DNA of 24,808 bases from the NCBI GenBank assembly GCA_949284665.1, contig CASDWR010000169.1, positions 1 to 24,808 of the forward strand, given 5' to 3'. The translations under genes and the position numbers were made by a program. Positions within the stretch are counted from its first letter, which is position 1; every line of letters starts with the position of its first letter. This document shows positions 16,631 through 24,041 of the stretch, one piece after another. The notes below the pieces were generated by a model, which worked only from the letters and a program-made list of their open reading frames with translations, did not search any database and was not told the origin of the DNA. Source of the DNA: an uncultured Rikenellaceae bacterium. GTDB lineage: Bacteria > Bacteroidota > Bacteroidia > Bacteroidales > Rikenellaceae.

Positions 16631-17710
16631 ATGGATACGAATCGATATTGCATTATCATGGCCGGGGGGATCGGCTCCCGTTTTTGGCCGATCAGCCGTT
16701 CTGATCGCCCGAAACAGTTTCTGGATATTTTGGGAACCGGTAAAACATTTATTCGCAGCACATACGAACGATTCAGGACGATTATTCCCTCTGAGAACTT
16801 TCTGGTGGTGACCAACAGTTCCTATAAAGGACTGGTGCTCGAGCAGATTCCCGAATTGAGGGAAGGGCAGGTGTTGTGTGAGCCGCTCGGTCGCAACACG
16901 GCTCCCTGTATCGCTTATGCCGCATTTCGTATGAAAGCGGTCAATCCGCAGGCGACGATGATTATTACGCCGTCCGATCATTTGATCCTCGACGAAAGCA
17001 CTTTTCTCGAAACGATCAAGGCGGGTGCCGAATTTGCCGAAGCGCACGATGCATTGGTTACCATCGGTCTTAAACCTACCCGTCCTGCCACCGGATATGG
17101 TTATATACAAGTTGAACCCGCTATGCTCGAGAATGGGGTGAATCGGGTGAAAACCTTTACTGAAAAGCCGACACTCGAAGTGGCGCGCATGTTCGTTGAG
17201 ATCGGAGAGTTCTTTTGGAATTCAGGTATCTTTATCTGGCGTGTGGAGACCATTCTGGAAGCGATCCGGCGTTTCTTGCCCGATACCTACCAACTTTTCA
17301 GTTCAATTGCTCCGTATTATGCCACGCCATTGGAGCAGGGCCATATCAACCGTATTTATCCGGAATGCCGTGGCGTTTCGATCGATTACGGAGTCATGGA
17401 AAAGGCTGACAATGTCTATGTGCGGTGCAGCGATTTCGGTTGGAGCGACATAGGTACATGGGGCTCTTTGTACGAGTATATGCCGAAAGACGATGCCGGC
17501 AATGCCAATGAAGGTGCGGCAATCCCTTTCGATACGCACAATAGCATCATCAAGTTACCCGCAGGGAAAATCGCCGTGATCGAAGGCCTCGACGATTTTA
17601 TCGTGGTGGATACCGATGACGTATTGATGATCTGTCCGAAAAATAATGAACAGAACATCAAGAAATTCATAGATACCGTGAAGTTCGAGAAGGGGGATGG
17701 GTTTATTTGA
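16631..17710 (+). CDS. manC: Mannose-1-phosphate guanylyltransferase
   Basis: The enzyme makes GDP-mannose from GTP and mannose-1-phosphate for surface glycans and for GDP-fucose and GDP-rhamnose synthesis. The 359-residue protein has the nucleotidyltransferase signature AGGIGSRFWP...RPKQF (11-30), EPLGRNTAPC (84-93), TPSDH (113-117) and FTEKP. It lacks the C-terminal phosphomannose isomerase domain of bifunctional ManC, so it is the single-function type. The start at 16631 follows from the promoter at 16556-16586. murF follows after 46 bases and may be cotranscribed. Confidence 0.93.
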   Translation: MDTNRYCIIMAGGIGSRFWPISRSDRPKQFLDILGTGKTFIRSTYERFRTIIPSENFLVVTNSSYKGLVLEQIPELREGQVLCEPLGRNTAPCIAYAAFRMKAVNPQATMIITPSDHLILDESTFLETIKAGAEFAEAHDALVTIGLKPTRPATGYGYIQVEPAMLENGVNRVKTFTEKPTLEVARMFVEIGEFFWNSGIFIWRVETILEAIRRFLPDTYQLFSSIAPYYATPLEQGHINRIYPECRGVSIDYGVMEKADNVYVRCSDFGWSDIGTWGSLYEYMPKDDAGNANEGAAIPFDTHNSIIKLPAGKIAVIEGLDDFIVVDTDDVLMICPKNNEQNIKKFIDTVKFEKGDGFI

Positions 17711-17756
17711 CGGGTGGAGAATGTCGGTCGGTTCGGTTTTTTGAGACGGGCAGGTT

Positions 17757-19145
17757 ATGGTGGATTTGTATGAGGAATTTCGACGCTGTGGCAGCGTTGT
17801 CTCGACTGACAGCAGAAAGTTGCAGCCGGGAGCTGTTTTCTTTGCCCTGCGCGGTGCTTCGTTCGACGGGAATCGTTTTGCTCTCGAAGTCCTGGATCGA
17901 GGAGCCTCTTTTGCCGTAATTGATGATAAAGTCTGTTATGCATCCGCAACGCAGGCCCAGCGTCAAAGGCTTTTCCTGGTATCCGATGTCCTGACCGCTT
18001 TGCAGGAACTGGCTGCAAGGCACCGTCGCGAATTGAAGATTCCGATATTGGCCATTACCGGTTCGAATGGGAAGACTACGACGAAAGAATTGATTGCCGC
18101 CGTACTGTCGCAGCGTATGCGGACGGACTTTACACAGGGAAATCTCAATAATCATATCGGCGTTCCGCTTACGTTGCTCTCCATGAATGATACCACGGAG
18201 TTCGGCATCGTAGAGATGGGGGCCAGTGCTCGGGGAGAGATTGCCCGTTTGTGTGGGATCGCCCAACCCGACTACGGATTGATTACCAATGTCGGTCGGG
18301 CACATCTGGAGGGGTTTGGCGGTACGGATGGGGTGCGCAAGGGGAAAGGAGAGTTGTTCGACTATTTGGCTGCTGCGGGTGGACGGGCTTTTGTGCGTCG
18401 CGATGACAAGACGTTATACGACATGGCGTGCGAACGGAAGTTGCAGGCAGAATGGTATGATGTTCATGCGGGCGATGGCGTTCTGAGCGCTCTAGAAGGC
18501 GATTACAACCGCTTCAATATAGCTGCTGCTGTAACGATCGGTCGTTTTTTCAATATCCCTGAAGAGGCCATTCGTGAAGCGATCGGTTCGTATGTCCCTT
18601 TTAACAACCGTTCGCAACGGATCGATGCGGGGAGCAACCGTTTGATCGTGGATTGTTATAACGCCAATCCCTCGAGTATGGAGGTTGCTATCGATAACTT
18701 CTTCAGAACGAAGTCTATAGAGAAAGGAAGTGAAATGCTGCACAGGATGTTGATTCTCGGAGATATGCTTGAATTGGGAAATTGGTCGGCCGAGGAACAT
18801 CGCCGAGTGATTGATCGGGCACTCGACGGACATCCCGAACGCTTGATCTTGGTAGGACCGCATTTTGCGGAAGCGTTGGCCGATAAGAATTCCTTCGTTC
18901 GTACATTGCGGCCCGATGCGGTCGATGGGGAGCTTGCCTTGAGAAGGACGTGCTCGTTCCTGGATCCGGGAGGCGTTGTTAGCGAGATCGTTTCGTATGC
19001 CGATACGGAAACGGCATGCATGGCCTTGGAAAAGAAGTTGCCGCAAGGCTGTCTCGTGCTGATCAAGGGGTCGCGCGGAATGGGGCTCGAACGGATTGCC
19101 GAATTGTTTTGCAGACGAAAAACGGTGGAACCGACCGATGGATAG
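17757..19145 (+). CDS. murF: UDP-N-acetylmuramoyl-tripeptide--D-alanyl-D-alanine ligase
   Basis: MurF completes the cytoplasmic peptidoglycan precursor by adding D-Ala-D-Ala to the UDP-MurNAc-tripeptide with ATP. The 462-residue protein shows the Mur ligase layout: an N-terminal UMAG-binding domain with STDSRKLQPGAVFFAL, the ATP loop GSNGKTTTKE (102-111), and the NNHIGVPLTLL motif typical of MurF. The carbamylated-lysine region KGKGEL is near 195-200, and DCYNANPSSME lies in the C-terminal domain. It is normally part of the dcw cluster, but here no other mur or fts gene is adjacent. A weak hairpin follows, but no certain terminator. Confidence 0.95.
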   Translation: MVDLYEEFRRCGSVVSTDSRKLQPGAVFFALRGASFDGNRFALEVLDRGASFAVIDDKVCYASATQAQRQRLFLVSDVLTALQELAARHRRELKIPILAITGSNGKTTTKELIAAVLSQRMRTDFTQGNLNNHIGVPLTLLSMNDTTEFGIVEMGASARGEIARLCGIAQPDYGLITNVGRAHLEGFGGTDGVRKGKGELFDYLAAAGGRAFVRRDDKTLYDMACERKLQAEWYDVHAGDGVLSALEGDYNRFNIAAAVTIGRFFNIPEEAIREAIGSYVPFNNRSQRIDAGSNRLIVDCYNANPSSMEVAIDNFFRTKSIEKGSEMLHRMLILGDMLELGNWSAEEHRRVIDRALDGHPERLILVGPHFAEALADKNSFVRTLRPDAVDGELALRRTCSFLDPGGVVSEIVSYADTETACMALEKKLPQGCLVLIKGSRGMGLERIAELFCRRKTVEPTDG

Positions 19146-19415
19146 CCCCAAGGGGAGCATCCCGTTTCCGGTTTTCTCTGATTAAGTTCCGATTATTGTT
19201 AAAGCCGCAGGGCCCTGTTTTTTCAAGCGGGAGGGTGATCCTTTGCTTGTTGCGGCGACGCGAAGGTGTGAACCCATAACCCGGGCAAAAGGGCATTCGA
19301 CGGATTATGAAATGTACGAAGTATTCGGAAGAGATGGTACCGGGAATTATACGGATAACCCCCGTTCGGGTATTCCGAATTTTGCATTTGAAGTGACAGG
19401 AGGGTGTACTCTCGT
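19146..19415. other. Convergent intergenic region between murF and rnhA
   Basis: This 270-bp gap holds a CAGGGCCCTG palindrome followed by T6 (19208-19223) and an imperfect hairpin at about 19352-19377, either of which might end transcription weakly. A 46-codon plus-strand frame starting at ATG 19312 overlaps the rnhA 3' end and is probably chance. Nothing else is recognised. Confidence 0.4.
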
Positions 19416-19874
19416 TTATGATGGGGAATACCCCGTGTCTTCCAAAAGGTGATCTCCATTTGCAGCGGCAACGGCCAATGCATCGCAACGCTCGTTCTCA
19501 GGATTTCCATCGTGGCCCTTGACCCATACGAATCGCACGCGGTGTTTGCGGTAGACTTGCAGAAAACGGGCCCAAAGGTCGGGATTTTTTTTCTCTTTGA
19601 ATGCCTTCTTTTCCCAACCGAATACCCATCCCTTTTCTACGGCATCCACTACATATCTTGAATCCGAGTAGATGGTTACATCGCAACCGTCGTATTTCAG
19701 AGCTTCGAGTGCCGTAATAACGGCCAACAACTCCATGCGGTTGTTGGTTGTGAGTCGATACCCGGCACTAATCTCTTTGCGGTGAGGAGGTGCCAGCAAG
19801 ACGACTCCGTATCCTCCGCGACCTGGATTTCCCTGTGCGGCTCCGTCGGTATAAACCGTTATGGTTTTGTTCAT
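19416..19874 (-). CDS. rnhA: Ribonuclease HI
   Basis: RNase HI cleaves the RNA strand of RNA-DNA hybrids (R-loops, primers) in the cytoplasm. The 152-residue protein from the ATG at 19874 has the full DEDD set and the flexible-loop His: D10 (VYTDGAAQGNPG), E48 (NNRMELLAV), D71 (YSDSRYVVDAV), H121 (KGHDGNPENE) and D131. Length matches the E. coli enzyme. The frame runs open to 19958, but the added 28 residues have no counterpart in the family and are not counted. It is 159 bases downstream of the DksA-family gene on the same strand. Confidence 0.95.
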   Translation of the reverse strand: MNKTITVYTDGAAQGNPGRGGYGVVLLAPPHRKEISAGYRLTTNNRMELLAVITALEALKYDGCDVTIYSDSRYVVDAVEKGWVFGWEKKAFKEKKNPDLWARFLQVYRKHRVRFVWVKGHDGNPENERCDALAVAAANGDHLLEDTGYSPS

Positions 19875-20033
19875 CTCTCTTTTGTTTTGTTGCGGTTTTG
19901 CGGGGTTGATGCCCAACTTCACGATCCGCCCTGTTTCCATGAACCGTTCGGGCTGCATCGAAGATATGGAAAAGTTCTGATTAAATCGCTTTATCAGACC
20001 CTTCCCCTCGTTGTGCCGGTCGGACGACCGTAT

Positions 20034-20420
20034 CTACCTTTTGTTATTGTCCTTCGCCTCGATGCATAATGTGGCATGAGGTACGATTTTCAGTCGTTCT
20101 TTGGGAATCAGTTTCCCCGTTTCGCGGCAAATACCATAAGTCTTGTTTTCGATACGAACCAAAGCTGCCTCCAAATGTTGGATGAACTTCAGTTGGCGTT
20201 GAGCCAAACGACCCGATTCCTCTTTGGAAAGAGTGGCTGCCCCCTCTTCGAGCACCTTGAATGTCGGAGAGGTATCCTCCGTGTCGTTGCTTGCCGTATG
20301 TGTAATGGAGGCTCTCAACAGTTCGTAATCTTCTTTGGCCTTTTCGAGTTTGTCCAGTATGATCGCCTTGAATTCGGCCAGTTCCTCATCCGAGTAACGA
20401 GTCTTTTCTACTTCTGCCAT
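20034..20420 (-). CDS. DksA/TraR-family regulator with degenerate zinc finger
   Basis: DksA-type proteins bind in the RNA polymerase secondary channel and, with ppGpp, adjust transcription to growth rate. The 128-residue protein has an N-terminal helical hairpin (about 10-92, acidic NDTEDTSPTF at the tip) and a C-terminal finger region YGICRETGKLIPKERLKIVPHATLC. Only C98 and C119 remain of the four zinc cysteines (CxxT and CxxA in place of two CxxC). I believe Bacteroidetes homologues look similar, so this may be a metal-free fold. The start is fixed by an AGGAGG-type site 8 bases upstream. It lies directly downstream of ileS. Confidence 0.85.
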   Translation of the reverse strand: MAEVEKTRYSDEELAEFKAIILDKLEKAKEDYELLRASITHTASNDTEDTSPTFKVLEEGAATLSKEESGRLAQRQLKFIQHLEAALVRIENKTYGICRETGKLIPKERLKIVPHATLCIEAKDNNKR

Positions 20421-20428
20421 AATAAATT

Positions 20429-20433
20429 CCTCC
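20429..20433 (-). promoter_or_regulatory. Shine-Dalgarno sequence for the DksA-family gene
   Basis: AAAGGAGG on the minus strand (core 20429-20433) is 8 bases from the ATG at 20420, a strong site for this genome. Confidence 0.7.
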
Positions 20434-20456
20434 TTTACTGTTAAAAGTAATCTTCG

Positions 20457-20475
20457 ATAAAGATAATATCTTTAT
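20457..20475. promoter_or_regulatory. Perfect 19-bp palindrome in the DksA-family gene leader
   Basis: ATAAAGATA (20457-20465), one A, TATCTTTAT (20467-20475). It lies between the predicted transcript start (about 20504) and the gene, so it could be an operator or an mRNA hairpin. Function is not known. Confidence 0.4.
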
Positions 20476-20508
20476 AGATAAAAACCAATTTTTCTCCGAA
20501 ATTAGTCT

Positions 20509-20531
20509 GACAAACATAGCAATGGTTTGTC
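20509..20531. repeat. Inverted repeat overlapping the DksA-family -7 box
   Basis: GACAAAC (20509-20515) and GTTTGTC (20525-20531) with a 9-base spacer. One arm covers half of the -7 box. It may be an operator, or a stem near the 3' end of the ileS transcript. No T run follows. Confidence 0.35.
20511..20518 (-). promoter_or_regulatory. -7 box for the DksA-family gene
   Basis: TATGTTTG on the minus strand is an exact TAnnTTTG box, located between the ileS stop and the DksA-family start. It predicts a leader of about 84 nt. No good -33 element is seen. Confidence 0.5.
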
Positions 20532-20549
20532 GTGTTACATTGTTTCGGT

Positions 20550-23500
20550 CTAATTTACAGCCTTTTTCGTTACGCCGATTTTTATCGTCTGATCATCGAT
20601 TTCCGCTTCGCATACGAACGATCCCCCGACTTTCTCCGTCGAACGGATATCATCGGCCAACGTCTGGGCGGCAATATAGGGTGCGAAATCATCGAGAGCT
20701 CCCTCTGTCAGGGGCGAGCGTTCGATTTCGATCGAGATTTTGTCCGTAACCTCGAATCCGCTCTCCTTGCGGATGTTTTGGATACGGTTAATCAACTCCC
20801 GGGCGATTCCTTCGCGACGGAGTTTCTCGGTGACCGTTACGTCGAGAGCGACAGTCAGTTTGCCTTCGGTTGCTACGAGCCAACCGGGCATGTCTTCCGA
20901 AGTAATCTCGAAATCTTCGCGTGTTACCGGCAACTCGCAGCCGTCAATCTTGAGTGTCCATGAGTCGCTGGCCTCGATGCGAGCAATCTCTTCCTGCGAG
21001 AATGATGCCACAAGGGCGGCAATCTGTTTCATTTGTTTGCCATATCTGGGCCCGAGTGTTTTGAAATTAGGCTTGATTCGCTTGGTAATCAATCCTGCCG
21101 TATCGGTGATCAGTTCGATCTCTTTGATGTTGACCTCTCCCTTGACCAGATTTTTGATGGCTTCGATCCGGCGTCCCGTTTCAGCATCCAATATGGGAAC
21201 GATAATTTTCGAAAGAGGTTGACGCACCTTGATATTCACTTTGCGCCGGAGGGCGAGCACCATGGATGAAAGTTGTTGGGCAAGAGCCATCATCTCCTCC
21301 AGTTCGGTGTCGATCAGCGTCTTGTTTGACGTCGGGAACGGACTCAAGTGTACCGATTCGCCATGACGGCCGCTGACGTTGTTCAAATCGCTGAAAATAC
21401 GCTCGGCAATGAAAGGTGCAAAAGGTGCGGAAAGTAGGGCAACGTTTTCCAGACAGGTATAGAGGGTCTGATAGGCTGCCAGCTTGTCATCGCTCATGCC
21501 GCCTCCCCAGAACCGTTTCCGGTTCAGACGGACATACCAGTTGGAGAGATTTTCTGTAACGAAGGTCTGAATGGCCCGGGCTGCCGGTGTGGGGTCGTAG
21601 TTCTCCAGTGATGAGGTCACATTCTCGATCAGTGTGTTGAGCAACGAGATGATCCAACGGTCGATTTCGGGTCGATCTTCAACGGGTATCTCTTTCTCGT
21701 GTCCCGTGAAGCCGTCTACATTGGCATAAAGGGCGAAGAAACTGTATGTATTATAGAGTGTGCCGAAAAACTTGCGACGCACCTCGTCCACGCCGTCCGT
21801 ATCGAATTTCAGGTTGTCCCAAGGCTGGGAGTTGGAGATCATGTACCAGCGTACCGAGTCGGGTCCGTACTTCTCCATTACATCGAACGGGTCGACTGCA
21901 TTGCCCATTCGCTTGCTCATCTTGTTCCCGTTCTTGTCGAGCACAAGGCCGTTGGATATGATATTCTTAAAGGCTACCGAGTCGAACAGCATGGTGGCGA
22001 GGGCATGGAGCGTGAAAAACCAACCTCGTGTTTGGTCTACACCTTCGGCGATAAAGTCTGCGGGATATACCTTTCGGAACTCTTCGGGTGAGATTTCGAA
22101 AGGATAGTGGACCTGTGCATAAGGCATGGCGCCGCTGTCGAACCATACATCGATCAGATCGCTCTCACGCATCATTTTTCCGCCCTTGTCCGAAACCAGA
22201 ACGATTTGGTCCACGTAAGGGCGGTGGAGGTCTATCTTGTCATAATTTTCCTTGCTGTAATCACCTTCCACAAAGTTGGCCAGCGGATTTTCGGACATGA
22301 AACCGGCAGCCACCGATTTTTCGATTTCGGCTTTCAGTTCGGCGATCGAACCGATGCATTTGAGTTCCGATCGGTCTTCCGTAGCCCATACCGGCAGTGG
22401 GGTGCCCCAGAACCGTGAACGAGACAGATTCCAGTCCACCAGTCCTTCCAGCCAGCGGCCGAAGCGTCCCGAACCGGTCGATTCGGGCTTCCAGTTGATC
22501 GTCCGGTTCAGTTCGATGAGCCGGTCCTGAAGAGCCGTAGTCCGGATAAACCACGAATCGAGCGGATAGTAAAGAACCGGTTTGTCCGTTCTCCAACAGT
22601 GGGGGTAGGAGTGGGTATGTTTTTCGATTTTGAATGCCTTGTTTTCATTCTTGAGCATGACGGCGATATCCACGTCGAGTGTCGGGGCGTCGGCAGGTAA
22701 TGATTCGTCGTATGCGTTTTTTACGAAACGTCCGGCATATTCTCCATATGCGTCGACATTTACGTACTCTTTTACATAGTCGGGATCGAGATCTTCTATC
22801 CGATAGAATTTGCCGCAACGGTCGACCATCGGTTGCTGTTTGCCTGCCCGGTCCACGAGTGTCAACGGTGCGATGCCGGCCTGTTTCCCTACCCGGTCGT
22901 CATCTGCGCCGAACGTAGGTGCGATGTGTACGATTCCCGTACCGTCGGCCGTGGACACATAGTCGCCCGTAATGACGCGGAATGCATCGCCCATCGGTTT
23001 GATCCAGGGGATCAATTGCTCGTAACGGATATCCGTCAACTCGGAACCTTTCCAACACTTCCCGTCTACCGAAAATGTCCCCTCGGCTTTGGGTGGGAAA
23101 TAGGACGATACGAGTTCTTTGGCCATGATGACCGTTTCTGCCTGTTGCGAATAAGGGTTGAGGCATTTGATCCGAACATATTCGATGTCGGGTCCCACTG
23201 CCAATGCCGTATTCGAAGGGAGAGTCCAGGGAGTGGTTGTCCAGGCGAGAAAATAGAGGTCGCCTTCCGCTCCGTCGAAAAGGAACTCACTGCGCGCATC
23301 GCGGATTACCTTGAACTGGGCGGTGCAGGTGGTATCTTTCACATCCCGATAACAGCCGGGTTGGTTGAGTTCGTGGTTGCTCAATCCTGTGCCTGCTGCC
23401 GGCGAGTAGGGTTGGATGGTATACCCCTTATAGAGGAGTCCTTTCTCGAACAGTTGTTTGAGCATCCACCAAAGAGTCTCGATGTATTTGTTGTCGTATG

Positions 23501-23960
23501 TGATATATGGGTCGTCCATGTTGATCCAATATCCCATCTGACGGGTGAGTTTTTCCCATACGTCCGTGAATTCCATCACGGCTTTACGGCAGGTGCGGTT
23601 ATACTCTTCGATGGTCAGTTTGACGCCGATGTCTTCTTTCGTGATGCCGAGTTTCTTTTCCACGCCCAACTCTACGGGCAGGCCGTGCGTATCCCATCCT
23701 GCTTTGCGGTGTACCAGAAAACCCCGCTGTGTCTTGTATCGGCAGATGATATCTTTTATGGTGCGGGCCATCACATGGTGGATGCCTGGCAGACCGTTTG
23801 CCGAAGGGGGACCTTCGTAAAAGACGAAAGCGGGGCAACCTTCACGTTGGGTGATGCTTTTGTGGAACGTATCTTCGCGATCCCATTTTTCGAGCACTTC
23901 CTGTCCGGTCCGGGTCAGGTCTAGGCCTTTGTATTCTTTAAATTTCTTGCATTCCATCAT
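20550..23960 (-). CDS. ileS: Isoleucyl-tRNA synthetase, type 2
   Basis: IleRS charges tRNA-Ile and hydrolyses misformed Val-tRNA. With the ATG at 23960 (a second ATG follows at 23957) the protein has 1136 residues. Seen in order: EGPPSANGLPGIHH with the class I signature as GIHH (59-62), GWDTHGLPVE, the CP1 editing domain with WTTTPWTLPSN (about 240-250) and GTGIVHIAPTFGADD (about 340-354), WFDSGAMPY, KMSKR (680-684), then the tRNA-binding C-terminal part. Close likeness to the Thermus/eukaryote-like IleRS2 type is from memory. The zinc cysteines of the Thermus enzyme are replaced (SPAAG). The frame start at 24011 lies upstream of the promoter -7 box and is rejected. Confidence 0.97.
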   Translation of the reverse strand: MMECKKFKEYKGLDLTRTGQEVLEKWDREDTFHKSITQREGCPAFVFYEGPPSANGLPGIHHVMARTIKDIICRYKTQRGFLVHRKAGWDTHGLPVELGVEKKLGITKEDIGVKLTIEEYNRTCRKAVMEFTDVWEKLTRQMGYWINMDDPYITYDNKYIETLWWMLKQLFEKGLLYKGYTIQPYSPAAGTGLSNHELNQPGCYRDVKDTTCTAQFKVIRDARSEFLFDGAEGDLYFLAWTTTPWTLPSNTALAVGPDIEYVRIKCLNPYSQQAETVIMAKELVSSYFPPKAEGTFSVDGKCWKGSELTDIRYEQLIPWIKPMGDAFRVITGDYVSTADGTGIVHIAPTFGADDDRVGKQAGIAPLTLVDRAGKQQPMVDRCGKFYRIEDLDPDYVKEYVNVDAYGEYAGRFVKNAYDESLPADAPTLDVDIAVMLKNENKAFKIEKHTHSYPHCWRTDKPVLYYPLDSWFIRTTALQDRLIELNRTINWKPESTGSGRFGRWLEGLVDWNLSRSRFWGTPLPVWATEDRSELKCIGSIAELKAEIEKSVAAGFMSENPLANFVEGDYSKENYDKIDLHRPYVDQIVLVSDKGGKMMRESDLIDVWFDSGAMPYAQVHYPFEISPEEFRKVYPADFIAEGVDQTRGWFFTLHALATMLFDSVAFKNIISNGLVLDKNGNKMSKRMGNAVDPFDVMEKYGPDSVRWYMISNSQPWDNLKFDTDGVDEVRRKFFGTLYNTYSFFALYANVDGFTGHEKEIPVEDRPEIDRWIISLLNTLIENVTSSLENYDPTPAARAIQTFVTENLSNWYVRLNRKRFWGGGMSDDKLAAYQTLYTCLENVALLSAPFAPFIAERIFSDLNNVSGRHGESVHLSPFPTSNKTLIDTELEEMMALAQQLSSMVLALRRKVNIKVRQPLSKIIVPILDAETGRRIEAIKNLVKGEVNIKEIELITDTAGLITKRIKPNFKTLGPRYGKQMKQIAALVASFSQEEIARIEASDSWTLKIDGCELPVTREDFEITSEDMPGWLVATEGKLTVALDVTVTEKLRREGIARELINRIQNIRKESGFEVTDKISIEIERSPLTEGALDDFAPYIAAQTLADDIRSTEKVGGSFVCEAEIDDQTIKIGVTKKAVN

Positions 23961-23998
23961 TCGATTCGAGTTGTAGACGTTTGGGAATATATAACCTG

Positions 23999-24028
23999 CA
24001 AAGGTATACATTTTTTCGAGAATGCAAA
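23999..24028 (-). promoter_or_regulatory. Promoter for ileS
   Basis: On the minus strand TTTG (24028-24025), 18 bases, then TACCTTTG (24006-23999): a good -33/-7 pair. The transcript should start near 23992, about 32 nt before the ATG at 23960. Confidence 0.65.
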
Positions 24029-24041
24029 CAAGTTTTTCTGC

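Noticed and set aside
19312..19452. 46-codon plus-strand ORF between murF and rnhA
   Set aside because: The peptide looks protein-like in places, but it overlaps the end of rnhA in the opposite direction, has no ribosome site, and I recognise no family. Conservation would be needed.
20034..20050. Zinc-finger loss as a frameshift in the DksA-family gene
   Set aside because: The finger region is in frame with the rest, keeps KERL and PHATL patterns seen in relatives, and ends at normal length, so substitution rather than frameshift explains the missing cysteines.
22833..23924. 363-codon plus-strand ORF opposite ileS
   Set aside because: Shadow of the IleRS reading frame. IleRS has all catalytic and editing motifs on the minus strand.
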